Assembly (NCBI GenBank): GCA_944386315.1
Contig: CALXAS010000047.1
Location: 1 to 10,386 of the forward strand
DNA length: 10,386 nucleotides
Direction: 5' to 3'
Source: an uncultured Clostridia bacterium
Lineage (GTDB): Bacteria > Bacillota > Clostridia > TANB77 > CAG-508
The notes under the pieces were generated by a model. The model was given only the letters and a program-made list of their open reading frames with translations. It had not been told where the DNA came from and did not search any database. Positions 1 through 6,428 of the stretch are shown in pieces (within the stretch, counting starts at the first letter, position 1; each line of letters begins with the position of its first letter). Made by a program: the position numbers and the translations under genes.

Positions 1-608
1 AATTCATCCACATTTAGAATGTCTAATTCTTGTTTTTTCTCAGCGATTAATACATCTACACCATAAAGAGCTACTCTTCTATAATCACCAATAATTCTTC
101 CACGACCATATCCATCTGGAAGACCTGTAATTAAGTGAGAGCTTCTAGCTGCTCTAATATCTGGAGTATATACTGCAAAAACACCATCATTATGTGTTCT
201 TCTTAAATGATTATAGATATAATCTACTTCTTCATCTACATGGTATCCATAAGATTCGCAAGATTTTTCTACAATTTTAATACCACCATTAGGCATAATA
301 GCTCTTTTTAAAGGAGCATCTGTTTGAAAACCTACAATTTGTTCTAAATCTTTATCTAAGTAGCCAGCTTCGTAGCGGTCTACTCCAGATGGTGTTTTGG
401 TATCTACATCTAAAACACCATTTTCTCTTTCTTTTTCATAAAGTTTTAACACTTTGTCCCATAATTTTTTTGTTCTTTCTGTAGCACCTGCTAAAAAGGA
501 ATCATCTCCTTCATAAGGTGTGTAATTTGCTTGAATGAATCCTCTTACATCAATTTCTTTTGTCCATTCTCCTGTTTTGTCAAATCCATCCCATTGTTTG
601 AATTCCAT
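1..608 (-). CDS. pflB: Pyruvate formate-lyase (formate C-acetyltransferase), N-terminal part, cut by window edge
   Basis: This enzyme converts pyruvate and CoA to acetyl-CoA and formate by a glycyl-radical mechanism in the cytoplasm during anaerobic fermentation. I translated the minus strand from the ATG at 608. It gives 202 residues that track PflB closely, including NYTPYEGD (28-35), FLAGATE (38-44), APLKRAIMP (98-106), THNDGVFAVYTPD (138-150) and GLPDGYGRGRIIGDYRRVAL (162-181). The last stretch contains the arginine that binds pyruvate carboxylate in E. coli PflB. The active-site Cys-Cys pair and the C-terminal glycyl-radical loop lie beyond the left edge, so activity cannot be judged. 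The start is supported by TAAGGAGG about 7 bases upstream and by a promoter roughly 60 bases further up. The activase gene pflA often follows pflB, but that position is outside the window. Confidence 0.96.
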   Translation of the reverse strand, partial: MEFKQWDGFDKTGEWTKEIDVRGFIQANYTPYEGDDSFLAGATERTKKLWDKVLKLYEKERENGVLDVDTKTPSGVDRYEAGYLDKDLEQIVGFQTDAPLKRAIMPNGGIKIVEKSCESYGYHVDEEVDYIYNHLRRTHNDGVFAVYTPDIRAARSSHLITGLPDGYGRGRIIGDYRRVALYGVDVLIAEKKQELDILNVDE

Positions 609-646
609 AAATAAACCTCCTTAAATATAGTATCTATCATTTTCAC

Positions 647-663
647 GTAATTATTCCAATTAC
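647..663. repeat. Inverted repeat in the pflB leader
   Basis: GTAATT and AATTAC are perfect inverted arms around a 5-base spacer. They lie just downstream of the predicted pflB transcription start, at about +7 to +23. The site could be an operator blocking early elongation or a weak leader hairpin. The arms are short and AT-rich, so chance is possible. Confidence 0.35.
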
Positions 664-676
664 ACTGTGCTTTTCT

Positions 677-705
677 ATCATACCATATACAAGAAAAATT
701 TTCAA
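677..705 (-). promoter_or_regulatory. Sigma-A promoter of pflB
   Basis: Read on the minus strand, TTGAAA (700-705) and TATGAT (677-682) are separated by exactly 17 bases, and a TG stands one base before the -10 (extended -10). Transcription should start near 670, giving a leader of about 60 bases before the pflB ATG. The match to consensus is good, but no experiment supports it. Confidence 0.7.
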
Positions 706-718
706 TGGGAAATTGTAG

Positions 719-743
719 AAAAATGATAAAAATTATCATTTTT
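719..743. promoter_or_regulatory. Perfect 11-base palindrome between the XRE gene and pflB: weak terminator or Fur-like operator
   Basis: Two perfect 11-base inverted arms (AAAAATGATAA and TTATCATTTTT) flank a 3-base centre. The site lies 18 bases past the stop of the upstream minus-strand XRE gene, where a terminator is expected, and the minus-strand arm ends in a T run. The stem has only one G-C pair per arm side, so it would be a weak terminator. The core at 724-738 also fits the 7-1-7 Fur-family box TGATAATNATTATCA at all but one position. It is centred near -61 relative to the pflB promoter, which would suit an upstream-binding regulator. I cannot decide between the two. Confidence 0.5.
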
Positions 744-760
744 AGTCAGAATTGGGATAG

Positions 761-1090
761 CTAAAAATCTTCTTCACAAATGACTTTAGCTAATTTATAA
801 ATCAATTTTTGTTTTTGGGAGGAACATTGAGAGAGTAAATCATTGAATTCTGCTTGTAAATATTGTTTAGATTGGTGAGAAACACCATTTAAAATTTCTC
901 CTTCTGTAACATCTAATAATTTGCAAATTTGCGTTAGCCTCTCAATATTAATATGTAGCTTTCCAGTTTCTATTTTACTTAAATAAGCCACAGAAACTCC
1001 CATTTTTTCTGCTAACATTTCCTGAGTATATGTTTTTTGCTTGCGAGCCATTTTTAGTCTCTTACCAATAATATTAAAATCCACAGCCAT
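761..1090 (-). CDS. XRE-family (Cro/CI-type) helix-turn-helix regulator, first paralogue
   Basis: This is a small cytoplasmic DNA-binding protein of 109 residues. The N-terminal HTH_3 domain covers about residues 8-67, with TQEMLAEKMGVSVAYLSKIE (22-41) forming the helix-turn-helix. The C-terminal part (about 79-104) is a short helical segment, EFNDLLSQCSSQKQKLIYKL, that probably mediates dimerisation. The same arrangement and a similar tail occur in the neighbouring gene at 1171-1521, so the two look like a tandem duplication that has since diverged. The start has AAAGGTGAT upstream at good spacing. It has its own promoter carrying the same near-palindrome as its paralogue, which suggests autoregulation. 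The targets are unknown. There is no peptidase, sensor or metabolite-binding domain. Confidence 0.9.
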   Translation of the reverse strand: MAVDFNIIGKRLKMARKQKTYTQEMLAEKMGVSVAYLSKIETGKLHINIERLTQICKLLDVTEGEILNGVSHQSKQYLQAEFNDLLSQCSSQKQKLIYKLAKVICEEDF

Positions 1091-1118
1091 AGTATCACCT
1101 TTCCTTAAACCTCATCAT

Positions 1119-1147
1119 AATATAGCACTAAAAAGGTAAATTTTACA
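1119..1147 (-). promoter_or_regulatory. Promoter of the first XRE gene, extended -10 type
   Basis: On the minus strand, TGTAAA (1142-1147) and TATATT (1119-1124) are 17 bases apart, and TGC immediately precedes the -10. The -35 is weak and is embedded in a near-palindrome shared with the promoter of the paralogue. The identical geometry at both promoters raises confidence in each. Confidence 0.62.
1136..1146. promoter_or_regulatory. Candidate operator GTAAA-T-TTTAC at the first XRE promoter
   Basis: This is a perfect 5-1-5 inverted repeat overlapping the -35 element. With flanks it reads GGTAAATTTTACAG on the plus strand; the paralogue's promoter has GGTGAAATTTACAG in the same position. A repressor bound here would occlude RNA polymerase, as expected of an autoregulating Cro/CI-type protein. 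The function is inferred; the shared sequence is seen directly. Confidence 0.5.
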
Positions 1148-1170
1148 GATAACAATGAGTCGAAAAGGAG

Positions 1171-1521
1171 TTATGAGTTAAATTCTTTATTCACTTTAAT
1201 AACTGTTTTGGCAATTTCATAAATCATTTTTTGTTCTGAAAAAGAGCTATTACTTAGTAGTTCTTGAAATTCAGAATCTAAAGGTACAGTTGGCTGGGCA
1301 GTAGGAGAACCTGTTAAAATACTACCAGCTGAAATATTTAATTTCTCGCAAATTTTATATAATCTAGGAAGCCCTACTTTTAAGTCACCACGTTCTATAC
1401 GACTAATAGAGGCATTAGAGATTCCTAAACTTTCTGCCAATTGTTCTTGTGTCATTTTTTGAGATTTGCGTGCTTTTTGTAATCTTTCTCCAATAATTTT
1501 ATAGTCCAGTGATGATGCCAT
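1171..1521 (-). CDS. XRE-family (Cro/CI-type) helix-turn-helix regulator, second paralogue
   Basis: A 116-residue protein with an N-terminal HTH_3 domain at about residues 9-70; TQEQLAESLGISNASISRIE (24-43) is the helix-turn-helix. A Pro/Thr-rich linker (72-80) leads to a helical tail, EFQELLSNSSFSEQKMIYEI (84-103). This tail aligns with that of the neighbour at 761-1090, including the EF-x2-LLS and QK-x-IY positions. The start is supported by AAAGGAG with about 9 bases of spacing. It is transcribed from its own extended -10 promoter with an embedded operator-like motif. I see no clear terminator between the two genes, so read-through into the downstream paralogue is likely. The role is unknown; the adjacent pflB and repair operon are possible targets only by proximity. 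Confidence 0.9.
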   Translation of the reverse strand: MASSLDYKIIGERLQKARKSQKMTQEQLAESLGISNASISRIERGDLKVGLPRLYKICEKLNISAGSILTGSPTAQPTVPLDSEFQELLSNSSFSEQKMIYEIAKTVIKVNKEFNS

Positions 1522-1566
1522 GTATCATTTCTCCTTTAATTTTACAAATATAGAATTATTTCGACT

Positions 1567-1595
1567 ATAATAGCATTCATAAGGTGAAATTTACA
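1567..1595 (-). promoter_or_regulatory. Promoter of the second XRE gene, extended -10 type
   Basis: On the minus strand, TGTAAA (1590-1595) and TATTAT (1567-1572) are 17 bases apart, with TGC directly before the -10. The layout is the same as at the paralogue's promoter. The predicted start near 1560 leaves a leader of about 40 bases. Confidence 0.6.
1584..1594. promoter_or_regulatory. Candidate operator GTGAA-A-TTTAC at the second XRE promoter
   Basis: This inverted repeat has one mismatch and occupies the same place over the -35 as the perfect copy at 1136-1146. The conserved flanks (GG before, AG after) extend the match. It is probably the binding site of one or both XRE proteins. Confidence 0.5.
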
Positions 1596-1600
1596 GAATT

Positions 1601-1624
1601 CTATTAGTAAAACTAAACTAATAG
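1601..1624. repeat. Perfect 8-base inverted repeat between the repair operon and the XRE gene
   Basis: CTATTAGT and ACTAATAG form perfect arms around an 8-base AT-rich loop. The repeat lies 30 bases beyond the stop of the minus-strand DUF4130 gene, and its centre is about 50 bases upstream of the predicted XRE start. There is no T run after it on the minus strand, so it is a poor intrinsic terminator. An upstream regulator site is an alternative. Confidence 0.4.
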
Positions 1625-1653
1625 GAGATAATAAAACAAATTTTTTTCTTAGC

Positions 1654-2418
1654 TTAAGATAATTCCACTAAATCTTTCCAATATTTTTTCGGCATGAATT
1701 GCATTTGAAGACGTGGATTTTTTCGTTCCTCTATGGCTATTGTTTGAAAAAATGTTTTCCATAATTGCTGATATTCTTTTTCTCTTTCTGAAATAGAAGG
1801 AACTATAAAATTTTTGTCAGATTGTATTTGATATTGATGGGTATTATATAAAAATAACAAACCTCTATCTGTAGCATCATGAATGATAAAATTTTGATGG
1901 GGAAGCCTTCTTACAAAATGTTGTCCTACATTTTCAGTAACATTGTGGGTAGGATGAATACAAGCATAAAATAGATTATCTCCTACTTCCTTAAAACGTA
2001 GCAGCCCTTTTAATTTATGGGCTTCACTAAGCATTTTTTTGCGAAGCGAATGTACCTGAAAAACAAAATCAAGAGAGAGCATGGTGTTAATTTTAGGTCC
2101 AATGGAAAAACCATTTAATAGGTAAAGTAAAATAGACATTTCTTTTTTTGGAACATTGGCTAAAAAAGCATAGTAATTTTCATACAAAGTTTGATAGGAA
2201 ATAGATTTTAAAATGCCATGAAAAATACGATCTGCTTTTGTATAATCTGTGTGATATATTTCTACGGTATCTAATAAATTAGGGATATATTGCTTTTCTT
2301 CTATAATGCGAGAAGGTATCTGCTTTTGGACATAGCAATCAAAAACAATACTAAGCAGACCCTCAAAGCTACCATCATAGAGATAAACTTTTTGATTACA
2401 AGAAAAAGATAATGCCAT
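1654..2418 (-). CDS. DUF4130/TIGR03915-type putative DNA-repair partner of a radical SAM protein
   Basis: This 254-residue cytoplasmic protein is of the family I recognise as TIGR03915 (DUF4130), described as a probable DNA metabolism protein and encoded beside a radical SAM protein. Family-like segments are VYLYDGSFEGLLSIVFDCYV (11-30), HKLKGLLRF (134-142), IHPTHNVTENVGQHFVRRLP (155-174), IIHDATDRGLLFLYN (178-192) and the C-terminal MQFMPKKYWKDLVEL (239-253). It lies 32 bases downstream of the radical SAM gene on the same strand, with AGAAAGGAG before its ATG, so the two form an operon. In some bacteria this domain is fused to a uracil-DNA glycosylase domain; here it ends at 254 residues with no such domain. 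The biochemical role is unproven; DNA repair or base modification is inferred from the family and the partner. Confidence 0.87.
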   Translation of the reverse strand: MALSFSCNQKVYLYDGSFEGLLSIVFDCYVQKQIPSRIIEEKQYIPNLLDTVEIYHTDYTKADRIFHGILKSISYQTLYENYYAFLANVPKKEMSILLYLLNGFSIGPKINTMLSLDFVFQVHSLRKKMLSEAHKLKGLLRFKEVGDNLFYACIHPTHNVTENVGQHFVRRLPHQNFIIHDATDRGLLFLYNTHQYQIQSDKNFIVPSISEREKEYQQLWKTFFQTIAIEERKNPRLQMQFMPKKYWKDLVELS

Positions 2419-2450
2419 AATAGGAAAACTCCTTTCTAATTTAGAAACTT

Positions 2451-3749
2451 TTAAAAAGCACCTGTTAAACTTTTGATTTTATCCTCTTTTGTAGGAAGAA
2501 ACGTGTCGAAAAGAGAAGTTTGTATATAAGTGCTAGCAGGGGTAGATGCTCTTTCTAAATAGAGTAAATTTTCTTCGATAAAACTTTCTTGAAAAGAAGA
2601 AATTTTATCAAAATATTTTCCGTCACAGGTAATAAAATAGCGAGCACGTTTTAAAACAATACCTAACTTCTTTAAATTTTCAAAATTTAAATGAAATTCA
2701 CGCCTAGCCGTAATAATGCGTTTAGCGGAAATAACCCCAATGCCTGGCACTCTTAAAAGCGTAGCGTAATCGGCAGTATTTACTTCTACAGGAAATTTTT
2801 CTAAATGCCTTAATGCCCAATCACATTTTGGATCAAGTAGTGTATTAAAATTAGGGTGATTTTGGTCTAATAATTCATCCACTGTAAAGCCATAAAAACG
2901 TAATAGCCAATCTGCCTGATATAGCCTATTTTCTCTTAACAAAGGTGGCTGTGGCAGAGCAGGAAGTAGGGCATCTTGATTAATAGAAACGTAGGCGGAA
3001 TAATACACTCTTTTTAAATGCATTTTTTTATACAAACTTTCTGATAATGTCATAATCGTGTAGTCTGTTTCAGGAGAGGCTCCAATCATAAGTTGTGTAG
3101 TTTGACCTGCTGGTACAAACTTTTCCTTCCATTTCGATTTTTCCTGACTGGAAGTATGAATTTGTTGGGAAATATATTGCATAGGAGCAATAATGCCAGC
3201 CTTTTCTTTTTGAGGAGCAAGTAATTTTAAACTAGTTTGGGAAGGAAGTTCAATATTAATGCTAGTTCTATCTACTAATTTTCCTAATTTATCAATTAAT
3301 TCTTTGCTACAACCAGGAATGGTTTTTACATGAATGTAGCCATGAAAATGATATTCTTGACGTAAAAGAAACACTGTTTCATAGAGTCTTTCCATGGTAT
3401 AGTCTGGATTTTTTATGACAGCAGAACTTAAGAAAAGACCTTCTATGTAATTTCTTTTATAAAAGTTCATGGTAAGCTCGGCTACTTCTCTAGGAGTAAA
3501 AGTAGCTCTAGGTATGCTATTACTACAACGATTGATACAATACTTGCAATCATAGATACATGCGTTAGATAGCAAAATTTTTAAAAGAGAAATACATCTT
3601 CCATCAGCACCCCAACTATGGCAAATACCCGAGACATCAGCATTTCCAAAACCATCTTTATGATTGGTTCTTTTACTACCAGAAGAACTACACGAGGCAT
3701 CGTATTTGGCACTGTCTGCTAAAATTTTTAGTTTCTTTTCTATCTCCAT
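2451..3749 (-). CDS. Putative DNA modification/repair radical SAM protein (TIGR03916-like) with C-terminal helix-hairpin-helix
   Basis: This 432-residue protein has the radical SAM signature C64-x3-C68-x2-C71 (NACIYDCKYCINRC), which should bind a [4Fe-4S] cluster and S-adenosylmethionine. Upstream of it is the family-typical block YDASCSSSGSKR (16-27) and GICHSWGADGRCISLLKILL (41-60), with additional conserved cysteines at 20, 43 and 52. Near the C-terminus, LLRVPGIGVISAKRIITARR (331-350) is a helix-hairpin-helix motif that binds DNA non-specifically in repair proteins. This combination matches the family I know as TIGR03916, linked to uracil-DNA-glycosylase-like proteins. The substrate is not known; a lesion or modified base in DNA is the usual guess. 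It is the first gene of an operon with the DUF4130 gene and has a strong predicted promoter. The ATG at 3749 is chosen because of GGAAAGGAATGG upstream and the conserved N-terminus. Confidence 0.92.
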   Translation of the reverse strand: MEIEKKLKILADSAKYDASCSSSGSKRTNHKDGFGNADVSGICHSWGADGRCISLLKILLSNACIYDCKYCINRCSNSIPRATFTPREVAELTMNFYKRNYIEGLFLSSAVIKNPDYTMERLYETVFLLRQEYHFHGYIHVKTIPGCSKELIDKLGKLVDRTSINIELPSQTSLKLLAPQKEKAGIIAPMQYISQQIHTSSQEKSKWKEKFVPAGQTTQLMIGASPETDYTIMTLSESLYKKMHLKRVYYSAYVSINQDALLPALPQPPLLRENRLYQADWLLRFYGFTVDELLDQNHPNFNTLLDPKCDWALRHLEKFPVEVNTADYATLLRVPGIGVISAKRIITARREFHLNFENLKKLGIVLKRARYFITCDGKYFDKISSFQESFIEENLLYLERASTPASTYIQTSLFDTFLPTKEDKIKSLTGAF

Positions 3750-3817
3750 TTCTCATTCCATTCCTTTCCACAAATACAAAACAGGTTGTAAGCATTTTAA
3801 AACTTATGTTTGGCAAT

Positions 3818-3846
3818 AGTATAACATATGAACTTTGAAAAGTCAA
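3818..3846 (-). promoter_or_regulatory. Sigma-A promoter of the radical SAM/DUF4130 operon
   Basis: On the minus strand, TTGACT (3841-3846) and TATACT (3818-3823) are exactly 17 bases apart, one mismatch from consensus in each hexamer. The start near 3811 gives a leader of about 60 bases. I see no LexA-type box over it, so there is no sign of SOS control. Confidence 0.78.
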
Positions 3847-3896
3847 ACAAAAATTCGTAAAAATCTCTTAAATTTTTATGAATATGGCATTTTTTA

Positions 3897-3925
3897 TTGG
3901 AACTTTTCCTATAGTATGTTAGAAT
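3897..3925 (+). promoter_or_regulatory. Sigma-A promoter of the P-type ATPase gene
   Basis: TTGGAA (3897-3902) and TAGAAT (3920-3925) are separated by 17 bases, about 35 bases before the ATG at 3960. It diverges from the repair-operon promoter about 50 bases away. I found no clear metal-responsive operator over it. Confidence 0.72.
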
Positions 3926-3959
3926 AGAAAAGAGGAAAAAAGTAAAGAGAGGCAAAGAA

Positions 3960-6344
3960 ATGAAACGTTATGAACCCAATATAGAATATGGTTTAACTGA
4001 GGAACAAGTAGAAGAGAGAAAAAAAGAAAATCTGGTAAATAAAGATACTTCTGTACCTACGAAAAGTATAAAGCAAATTATTAAAGATAATTTTGTTACC
4101 TTATTTAATATTATCAATGTTATATTAGCCATTGCTATTTTTGCAGTTGGCTCTTATAAAAACATGTTTTTTTTATGTATTGTGATTTTAAATACAGCCA
4201 TTAGTACGATTCAAGAGATACATTCTAAAAAAGTAGTAGATAAATTAGCTATTCTTGCCAGTCATAAACAAAAGGTAATACGAGAAGGAAAAGAGAAAGA
4301 TATAGGGATAGATGAAATTGTTCTGGATGATATTCTTCTTTTAGAAACTGGGAATCAAGTAGTGGTAGATAGCATCCTGCAAGAGGGAGAAGTAGAAGTA
4401 GATGAGTCCTTTATTACAGGAGAGACAGATACTGTTTTAAAGAAAAAAGGAGAAATGCTTTTATCAGGAAGTTTCATATCTAGTGGTAGAGCAAAGGCAA
4501 GAGTAGAACACATTGCAGAAGAAAATTATACAGCGCAAATTTCTTCAGGAGCTAAATACATCAAAAAAGTGAATTCTGAAATAATGAATTCTCTAAATAA
4601 AATTATTAAAATTCTTTCTATTGCCATTGTACCAATTGGTCTTATTTTATTTTGGAACCAAATGCAATTACCAGGCAACACTTTTGGAGAAGCTGTAGTA
4701 AAATCTGTGGCAGCTATTATTGGCATGATACCAGAGGGACTTGTGTTATTAACAAGTACTGTTTTAGCAGTAAGTGTTATTCGTTTGTCTAGAAATAAGG
4801 TATTAGTGCAAGAACTTTATTGTATAGAGACATTGGCAAGAGTAGATACTCTTTGTTTAGATAAAACAGGAACTCTAACAGAAGGAAAAATGGAAGTAAA
4901 AGAAATGTTATGTCTGCAAGGAACAGAAACAGAGATGAAAGAGATACTTTCACATGTGGCAGGCACTTCTGAAGACAATAATGCTACGATTATGGCTTTA
5001 AGAGAATATACCAAAAAGCCAAAAGAAAATTGGAAAAAGAAACAAATAGTACCATTTTCTTCTAAAACAAAATGGTCTGGAGTTTCTTTTGAGGGAAAAG
5101 GAACCTATGTAATTGGAGCGCCAGAGTTTGTTTTAAAAGATAAAATACAAGAATATGAGAAAACATTAAAATCTTATACAGAAAATTATAGAGCAATGGT
5201 ATTAGCACATAGCAATAGGGATTTTGAGGGAAGAGAATTACCAGAAGAATTACAAGTAATTGGTTTTATTGGCATTATTGATAAAGTAAGAAAAGAAGCA
5301 AAAGATACCCTTCGTTATTTTAAAGAACAAGGAGTAGCTATTAAAATTATATCAGGAGATAATCCTGTTACTGTTTCTAAAATTGCAAAATTAACAGGAG
5401 TGGAGGGGTATGACAGTTATATAGATTTGTCTACTATTCCATCGGAAGAAGAGGTAAAAAAGATAGCAACGAAGTATACCGTATTTGGCAGAGTAAGTCC
5501 TATGCAGAAAAAATGGCTTATTCAGGGCTTAAAAGAAGCGGGAAAAACAGTTGCTATGACAGGAGATGGCGTAAACGATGTATTAGCCTTAAAAGAAGCA
5601 GATTGTAGCATCGCTATGGCAAATGGTAGTGATGCAAGTAAAAGCGTGTCACAATTAGTATTATTAGATTCTAATTTTGCTTCTATGCCAAAAGTAGTAG
5701 CAGAAGGAAGAAAAACGATTAACAATATTACACGTTCTGCATCGTTATTCTTAGTAAAAACAATTTATTCTAGTGTATTAGCAGTGTTATTCATTTTGAT
5801 GGGAGCAGAATATCCTTTTATGCCAATACAATTAAGTTTAATTAGCGTAGTAACGATAGGAATACCTTCTTTCTTTTTAGCACTAGAGCCAAACAAAGAA
5901 AGAATAAAGGGAGAGTTTTTGAAAAATGTAATAGCAAAAGCATTGCCAACAGCACTTACGGTTATTATAGGCGTATTTGCACTTGGTGTTGGTCATAAAT
6001 TAGGAAAAGTACCAGACGATATTTATTCTAGCTTATGTGTAATGGTAACTGGATTTGCAGGTATTTTATTACTATTTACTTTAGCAAAAAGCAAAAAATC
6101 AGAGCATAGTAAATTACCATTTTCTATTTTCCGACTAGTACTTAGCATTATAGTAACTATTTTATTTATATTAGGATTTACAAAGCTAGATTGGTGGTTT
6201 TCTATTTCTGAATCACCAGATATGTGGAGACGAGTTCCAGTCATTCTATTAATGGATGTCATTAATTTTGGCGTATGGAATTATGTGCTAGCTAGAGTAA
6301 TGAAAATGGAAAGAGCAGGTAAGATAAAAAAGAAGTCTTGCTAA
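3960..6344 (+). CDS. Cation-translocating P-type ATPase, CtpE-like
   Basis: This integral membrane pump of 794 residues couples ATP hydrolysis to cation transport. The motifs appear in order: TGET (153-156, actuator domain), the membrane motif MIPEGL (256-261), the phosphorylation motif DKTGT with Asp301, nucleotide-domain KWSG (371-374) and GAPE (386-389), SGDNPVT (465-471) and TGDGVND (534-540). About ten membrane segments are visible: four around 48-85, 216-232 and 246-275, and six between 594 and 778. There is no N-terminal heavy-metal-binding domain and no CPC motif, which argues against a copper or zinc exporter. The MIPEGLVLLTS and VLVQELYCIETLARVD segments resemble mycobacterial CtpE, reported to take up calcium; ion and direction here remain inferred. 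The KGAPE motif is IGAPE, lacking its lysine. AGAGAGG lies 7 bases before the ATG. Confidence 0.93.
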   Translation: MKRYEPNIEYGLTEEQVEERKKENLVNKDTSVPTKSIKQIIKDNFVTLFNIINVILAIAIFAVGSYKNMFFLCIVILNTAISTIQEIHSKKVVDKLAILASHKQKVIREGKEKDIGIDEIVLDDILLLETGNQVVVDSILQEGEVEVDESFITGETDTVLKKKGEMLLSGSFISSGRAKARVEHIAEENYTAQISSGAKYIKKVNSEIMNSLNKIIKILSIAIVPIGLILFWNQMQLPGNTFGEAVVKSVAAIIGMIPEGLVLLTSTVLAVSVIRLSRNKVLVQELYCIETLARVDTLCLDKTGTLTEGKMEVKEMLCLQGTETEMKEILSHVAGTSEDNNATIMALREYTKKPKENWKKKQIVPFSSKTKWSGVSFEGKGTYVIGAPEFVLKDKIQEYEKTLKSYTENYRAMVLAHSNRDFEGRELPEELQVIGFIGIIDKVRKEAKDTLRYFKEQGVAIKIISGDNPVTVSKIAKLTGVEGYDSYIDLSTIPSEEEVKKIATKYTVFGRVSPMQKKWLIQGLKEAGKTVAMTGDGVNDVLALKEADCSIAMANGSDASKSVSQLVLLDSNFASMPKVVAEGRKTINNITRSASLFLVKTIYSSVLAVLFILMGAEYPFMPIQLSLISVVTIGIPSFFLALEPNKERIKGEFLKNVIAKALPTALTVIIGVFALGVGHKLGKVPDDIYSSLCVMVTGFAGILLLFTLAKSKKSEHSKLPFSIFRLVLSIIVTILFILGFTKLDWWFSISESPDMWRRVPVILLMDVINFGVWNYVLARVMKMERAGKIKKKSC

Positions 6345-6366
6345 GTAACTTAGAGTATGATATAAA
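6338..6366 (+). promoter_or_regulatory. Probable internal promoter for the helicase gene
   Basis: TTGCTA (6338-6343) and TATAAA (6361-6366) are 17 bases apart, with TG one base before the -10 (extended -10). The -35 overlaps the last codons of the ATPase gene. The helicase could therefore be expressed separately from the ATPase, although no terminator separates them. Confidence 0.5.
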
Positions 6367-6367
6367 A

Positions 6368-6428
6368 AAGATAACGTAGAAAACAAAAGAAAATGGAGAA
6401 AATAAATGGATATAAAAAACGTTATCTT
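6368..6428. repeat. Inverted repeat spanning the helicase ribosome site and start codon
   Basis: AAGATAACGT (6368-6377) and ACGTTATCTT (6419-6428) are perfect 10-base inverted arms separated by 41 bases. The interval holds the GGAG ribosome site and the ATG at 6406. In a read-through RNA from the ATPase gene the arms could pair and enclose the start region. In a transcript from the nearby promoter the left arm would be only partly present, so a pair of DNA operator half-sites is the alternative. Confidence 0.42.

Noticed and set aside
545..739. Minus-strand open frame of 64 codons over the pflB start and upstream region
   Set aside because: It overlaps the 5' end of pflB in another frame and covers the promoter; no ribosome site and hydrophobic AT-driven composition.
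4526..6262. Several short minus-strand open frames inside the P-type ATPase gene
   Set aside because: All are antisense to a gene with complete family motifs, and none has a ribosome site or recognisable domain.
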